A stretch of DNA of 16,099 bases from Endomicrobium sp. (lineage in GTDB: Bacteria; Elusimicrobiota; Endomicrobiia; Endomicrobiales; Endomicrobiaceae). Numbering within the stretch: the stretch's first letter is position 1; every line of letters begins with the position of its first letter. Under the pieces are notes generated by a model. The model was not told where the DNA came from, ran no database searches, and saw only the letters and a list, made by a program, of their open reading frames with translations. Shown in pieces: positions 13,294-16,099 of the stretch. Location of the stretch: assembly GCA_031278405.1 (NCBI GenBank), contig JAITKL010000040.1, forward strand, positions 1-16,099. The letters are read 5' to 3'. The position numbers and the translations under genes were made by a program.

Positions 13294-13995
13294 ATGAGTG
13301 GTATTTTATACGTTGTTCCAACTCCAATAGGCAATCTTGAAGATATAACCTTAAGAGCTTTAAGAATTTTAAAAGAGTGTGATCTTGTAGCCTGTGAAGA
13401 TACCAGACAGAGCCTAAAGCTTTTGTCACATTTTGGAATATCTAAAAATTTGATAAGTTTTTATTCTTACAACCAGCAATATAGGGTTGGACAAATAATG
13501 AATAAATTGTCTGATGGCAAAAAAATTGTGCTTATATCAGATGCAGGAATGCCAGGAATTTCTGATCCTGGATATATTTTAATTAAAGAAACTATAGAAA
13601 AACGCATAAAGATAGAAGTTTTGCCGGGTGCATGTGCCGTTGTAACTGCTTTGGTTGGTTCAGGACTTCCTATAAACGGTTTTATTTTCTGCGGTTTTTT
13701 GAAGAGAAAAGCTGGAAAAATGAAGAAAGAGCTTTCAGAGTTTATAAATTTGGGAAAAACAATAGTGTTTTATGAATCATCACACAGAATAGTTAAAACC
13801 GTTGAAATATGTCTAGAAGTATTTGGTGAAAATACTAAAATTTGTCTTGCTAGAGAATTGACTAAAAAGTTTGAAGAATTTATAAGAGGAACAATAAAAG
13901 AAGTGTTGAAAAATATAAAAGATAGAAATAATTTGCTTGGGGAGTTTGTTATTTTAATATATCCTCAAAGCAATAAAGGGAAAGAAAGTGATTAA
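13294..13995 (+). CDS. rsmI: 16S rRNA (cytidine(1402)-2'-O)-methyltransferase RsmI
   Basis: RsmI methylates the 2'-O of C1402 in the decoding centre of 16S rRNA using S-adenosylmethionine. The protein begins [20 protein letters not shown], the family signature, followed by [21 protein letters not shown]. It then shows [58 protein letters not shown] and [14 protein letters not shown]. These cover both halves of the tetrapyrrole-methylase fold. At 233 residues it is shorter than E. coli RsmI (about 286), lacking the C-terminal extension, as in many shorter homologues. It is the first intact gene after the decayed island; AGGA near 13273 is far from the ATG, so the ribosome binding site is weak. 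It overlaps argC by 8 bases. Confidence 0.95.
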   Translation: MSGILYVVPTPIGNLEDITLRALRILKECDLVACEDTRQSLKLLSHFGISKNLISFYSYNQQYRVGQIMNKLSDGKKIVLISDAGMPGISDPGYILIKETIEKRIKIEVLPGACAVVTALVGSGLPINGFIFCGFLKRKAGKMKKELSEFINLGKTIVFYESSHRIVKTVEICLEVFGENTKICLARELTKKFEEFIRGTIKEVLKNIKDRNNLLGEFVILIYPQSNKGKESD

Positions 13996-15010
13996 AGCAG
14001 GAATTATAGGAATAACTGGCTATACCGGCGAAGAACTTTTAAAGCTTCTTTCAAAGCACGATGATGTTAATATAACTAAGATTTATGGCAGGAGTTTATC
14101 GGAGGAAAGGGATTTGAAAGACATTTATTCAGAGTTTGCCGGTTTAAATTTGAAGGTAGAACCTTTGAACATAAAAGAAATACCAGCTAACTGTGATATT
14201 ATTTTTCTCGCTTTGCCTCATGCTGTTGCTTTTGAAATTGTTCCATATCTTATTGATTTGGGTGTAAAAGTCATAGATTTGTCAGCAGATTTCAGATTAA
14301 AAAGCACTGAAGTGTATGAAAAATGGTATAAGGTAACTCATGCAGCAAAAGATTACATAGGCAAAGCCGTTTACGGTTTATCTGAACTTAACGACAAAGA
14401 AATTAAAAATACATTTTTAGTTGCAAACCCGGGTTGTTATCCTACAAGCATCATTTTAGGTTGCGCTCCAGCGATAAAAAATGGATTTGGAGATTTGAAA
14501 GGAATAGTTGTAGATTCTAAAAGTGGCATTTCAGGTGCAGGTAGAAAAAATGCCCTAGAATATTTTAAAAATGAACACCCAAACTTCAGAGCCTATAATA
14601 TTGCTGGAGGTCACAGACATATTCCAGAAATAGAGCAAGAATTGGCAAATCTTTCTGGCGAAAAAGTAACCGTAAGTTTTACGCCTCATATCATGCCCGT
14701 TGAAAGGGGAATGCTTTCAACTATTTATATAAATCTTAGACAAAATGTCAAGACATATACAGTAATAGAAAAATATAGAGAATTTTATAAAGATAGAGAA
14801 TTTGTAAAAGTTCTTGATGAAGACGTAATACCAGGAATTAAAGATGTTGTAAACACAAATTTCTGTGAGATAAGTGTAAAGATAGATGAAAGAGCAAAAA
14901 GACTTATTATTGTTTCAGTTATAGATAATTTAGTAAAAGGGGCTTCGGGGCAGGCAGTTCAGAACATGAATCTTATGTTTGGTTTGCCGGAAACTGCAAG
15001 CTTAATATAG
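13988..15010 (+). CDS. argC: N-acetyl-gamma-glutamyl-phosphate reductase
   Basis: ArgC reduces N-acetylglutamyl phosphate to the semialdehyde with NADPH, the third step of arginine synthesis. The 340-residue protein starts [20 protein letters not shown] (nucleotide-binding GxTGYTG). It has [32 protein letters not shown] and the active-site [10 protein letters not shown] with Cys 150. [25 protein letters not shown] with the catalytic-type His, [13 protein letters not shown] and [21 protein letters not shown] sequence follow. The start is GTG 13988 inside the end of rsmI, with AAAGGG at 13975-13980 as ribosome binding site. Length and block order are normal. It is followed 13 bases later by argJ, the classical argC-argJ order. 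Confidence 0.97.
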   Translation: MIKAGIIGITGYTGEELLKLLSKHDDVNITKIYGRSLSEERDLKDIYSEFAGLNLKVEPLNIKEIPANCDIIFLALPHAVAFEIVPYLIDLGVKVIDLSADFRLKSTEVYEKWYKVTHAAKDYIGKAVYGLSELNDKEIKNTFLVANPGCYPTSIILGCAPAIKNGFGDLKGIVVDSKSGISGAGRKNALEYFKNEHPNFRAYNIAGGHRHIPEIEQELANLSGEKVTVSFTPHIMPVERGMLSTIYINLRQNVKTYTVIEKYREFYKDREFVKVLDEDVIPGIKDVVNTNFCEISVKIDERAKRLIIVSVIDNLVKGASGQAVQNMNLMFGLPETASLI

Positions 15011-15013
15011 GAG
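15009..15013 (+). promoter_or_regulatory. Ribosome binding site of argJ overlapping the argC stop
   Basis: AGGAG begins within the argC TAG stop codon and lies 10 bases before the argJ ATG at 15024, which supports that start and coupled argC-argJ translation. Confidence 0.6.
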
Positions 15014-15023
15014 AAAGCTTAAG

Positions 15024-16099
15024 ATGCTTCCAAAAGGTTTTAAAGTTGGCGGAATCCGTTCAGAATTGTCCAAAAAAGAAGGAAAAAAAGATTTGGCTCT
15101 TTTTATTTCCGATGTTCCTGCTAGTACGGCAGGTATTTTCACACAAAATGTCGCAAAGGCTGCACCTGTTCTTTTAGATATTGAAAGATTGAAAACGAGA
15201 AATAAATTTTTAGGTGTAATAGCAAATTCTGGTTGCGCTAATGCTTGTACAGGGATTAAAGGAATAGGTGACGCTGAGTATATCTGTTCAGTATGTGAAA
15301 ATATTTTTGAGTTGGATTCAACCTCGTTGTTATGCGCATCTACAGGAGTTATCGGACAATATTTAAACATTTCTAAAGATACCTTTCCTGAAAAAATTAA
15401 ATTGTTGAGAGACAATATTGGGACTTCTCTTAAAAATGAAGAAGAATCTGTTCTTTCCATAATGACTACAGATACGCTCATAAAGAAGGTTGAGAAAGAA
15501 GTTGTTGTTAAAGGTGGCAAAATTAGAATTTGGGGTTGTGTCAAAGGCGCAGGAATGATTCATCCTAATTTGCAGGGGCATCATGCCACATTGCTTTCCT
15601 TTATATTAACGGATGCTGATATAGAAAGTGAAAATCTTCAGATAATTTTAGAAGAATCTGCAGATAAATCTTTTAATTGTGTTTCTGTTGACGGAGACAC
15701 GTCGACAAATGATACTGTTATTGTTTTGGCAAATGGTCAAAGTGGAACTGGTAAATTATCTAAAGAAGATTTGGCTATTTTTGTAAATGCTTTTGACGAA
15801 TTGACTTTGGATCTTGCCAAGTCTGTTGTTAAAGACGGCGAGGGTGCTACTAAATTTGTTGAAATTGAAGTAAAAAATGCTAAAACAAAAAAAGATGCAA
15901 AACTTATAGCTTCTACCATTGCCATTTCTCCTCTTTTTAAAACAGCCATGTTTGGTTCTGACGCCAATTGGGGTAGAATTATTGCCGCTGTAGGCAGAGC
16001 AGGGGTAGATTTTGATATAAACAAAGTTAATATATATATTGGAGGTATTCATATTTTTAAAGACAGTTTTGCTTTAAAATTCTCTGAAGATGACGCTAA
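15024..16099 (+). CDS. argJ: Glutamate N-acetyltransferase / amino-acid acetyltransferase ArgJ (3' end outside window)
   Basis: ArgJ moves the acetyl group from N-acetylornithine to glutamate, closing the cyclic arginine pathway; some members also use acetyl-CoA. The frame is open for 358 codons to the window edge without a stop; the family is about 390-410 residues, so only the extreme C-terminus is missing. Visible blocks are LPKGFKVGGIRSELSK at the start, DVPASTAGIFTQN, VIANSGCANACTG, LCASTGVIGQYL, MTTDTLIKK and GCVKGAGMIHPNL. After the self-cleavage region come FNCVSVDGDTSTNDT, VKDGEGATKFVEIEV and FGSDANWGRIIAAVGRAG. ArgJ normally cuts itself between Ala and Thr in PNMATML; here the site is PNL-QGHH-ATLL, with Thr 189 as nucleophile and about four extra residues just before it. 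Confidence 0.95.
   Translation, partial: MLPKGFKVGGIRSELSKKEGKKDLALFISDVPASTAGIFTQNVAKAAPVLLDIERLKTRNKFLGVIANSGCANACTGIKGIGDAEYICSVCENIFELDSTSLLCASTGVIGQYLNISKDTFPEKIKLLRDNIGTSLKNEEESVLSIMTTDTLIKKVEKEVVVKGGKIRIWGCVKGAGMIHPNLQGHHATLLSFILTDADIESENLQIILEESADKSFNCVSVDGDTSTNDTVIVLANGQSGTGKLSKEDLAIFVNAFDELTLDLAKSVVKDGEGATKFVEIEVKNAKTKKDAKLIASTIAISPLFKTAMFGSDANWGRIIAAVGRAGVDFDINKVNIYIGGIHIFKDSFALKFSEDDA

Overview
The window is an AT-rich bacterial chromosome segment with every recognisable gene on the + strand. Conserved housekeeping and biosynthetic genes are packed so tightly that many start and stop codons overlap. They are followed by one island of about 1.6 kb of decayed, non-coding sequence, and then by a second tight gene cluster. 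The gene order (tilS-hpt-ftsH-folE-folP-cdaA-[CdaR-like stub]-glmM-pdxJ-glmS-acpS-nnrD) resembles the ftsH/folP/cdaA/cdaR/glmM/pdxJ/acpS/nnr order known from several Gram-negative lineages. AT richness plus a recent pseudogene island inside otherwise compact DNA suggests a host-restricted bacterium in an early stage of genome reduction. An Endomicrobium-like member of the Elusimicrobiota (termite-gut flagellate symbionts) would fit, but that placement is inference from gene content and not from a marker gene.

Region 1-11680 is one probable long transcription unit. It opens with the 3' end of an MprF/DUF2156-type aminoacyl-phospholipid synthase. tRNA modification (tilS), purine salvage (hpt), membrane proteolysis (ftsH) and folate synthesis (folE, folP) follow. 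Next comes the c-di-AMP cyclase cdaA, then a 36-codon gene that looks like only the membrane anchor of its usual partner CdaR, then glmM. pdxJ (vitamin B6), glmS (glucosamine-6-P), acpS (acyl carrier protein activation) and nnrD (repair of hydrated NAD(P)H) complete it. GlmS and GlmM catalyse two steps of the same UDP-GlcNAc pathway, and c-di-AMP synthesis is known to be tied to GlmM, so the middle of the operon is a cell-envelope precursor and turgor-signalling block.

Region 11681-13293 holds no intact gene that I can support. Its right half contains a shredded glycoside hydrolase family 57 (DUF1957-type, glycogen branching/amylase-like) gene, recognisable across at least seven frame changes and lacking its catalytic WLPE segment. 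Its left half contains hairpins, short repeats, a possible terminator and a pair of 14-bp inverted repeats flanked by TAG, which may mark a small MITE-like insertion.

Region 13294-16099 holds rsmI (16S rRNA 2'-O-methylation), argC and the first 358 codons of argJ (arginine synthesis), again tightly spaced. The most interesting items are the minimal CdaR-like peptide between cdaA and glmM, unusual residues in the active-site motifs of Hpt, FolP and ArgJ, and the structured, decaying intergenic island.
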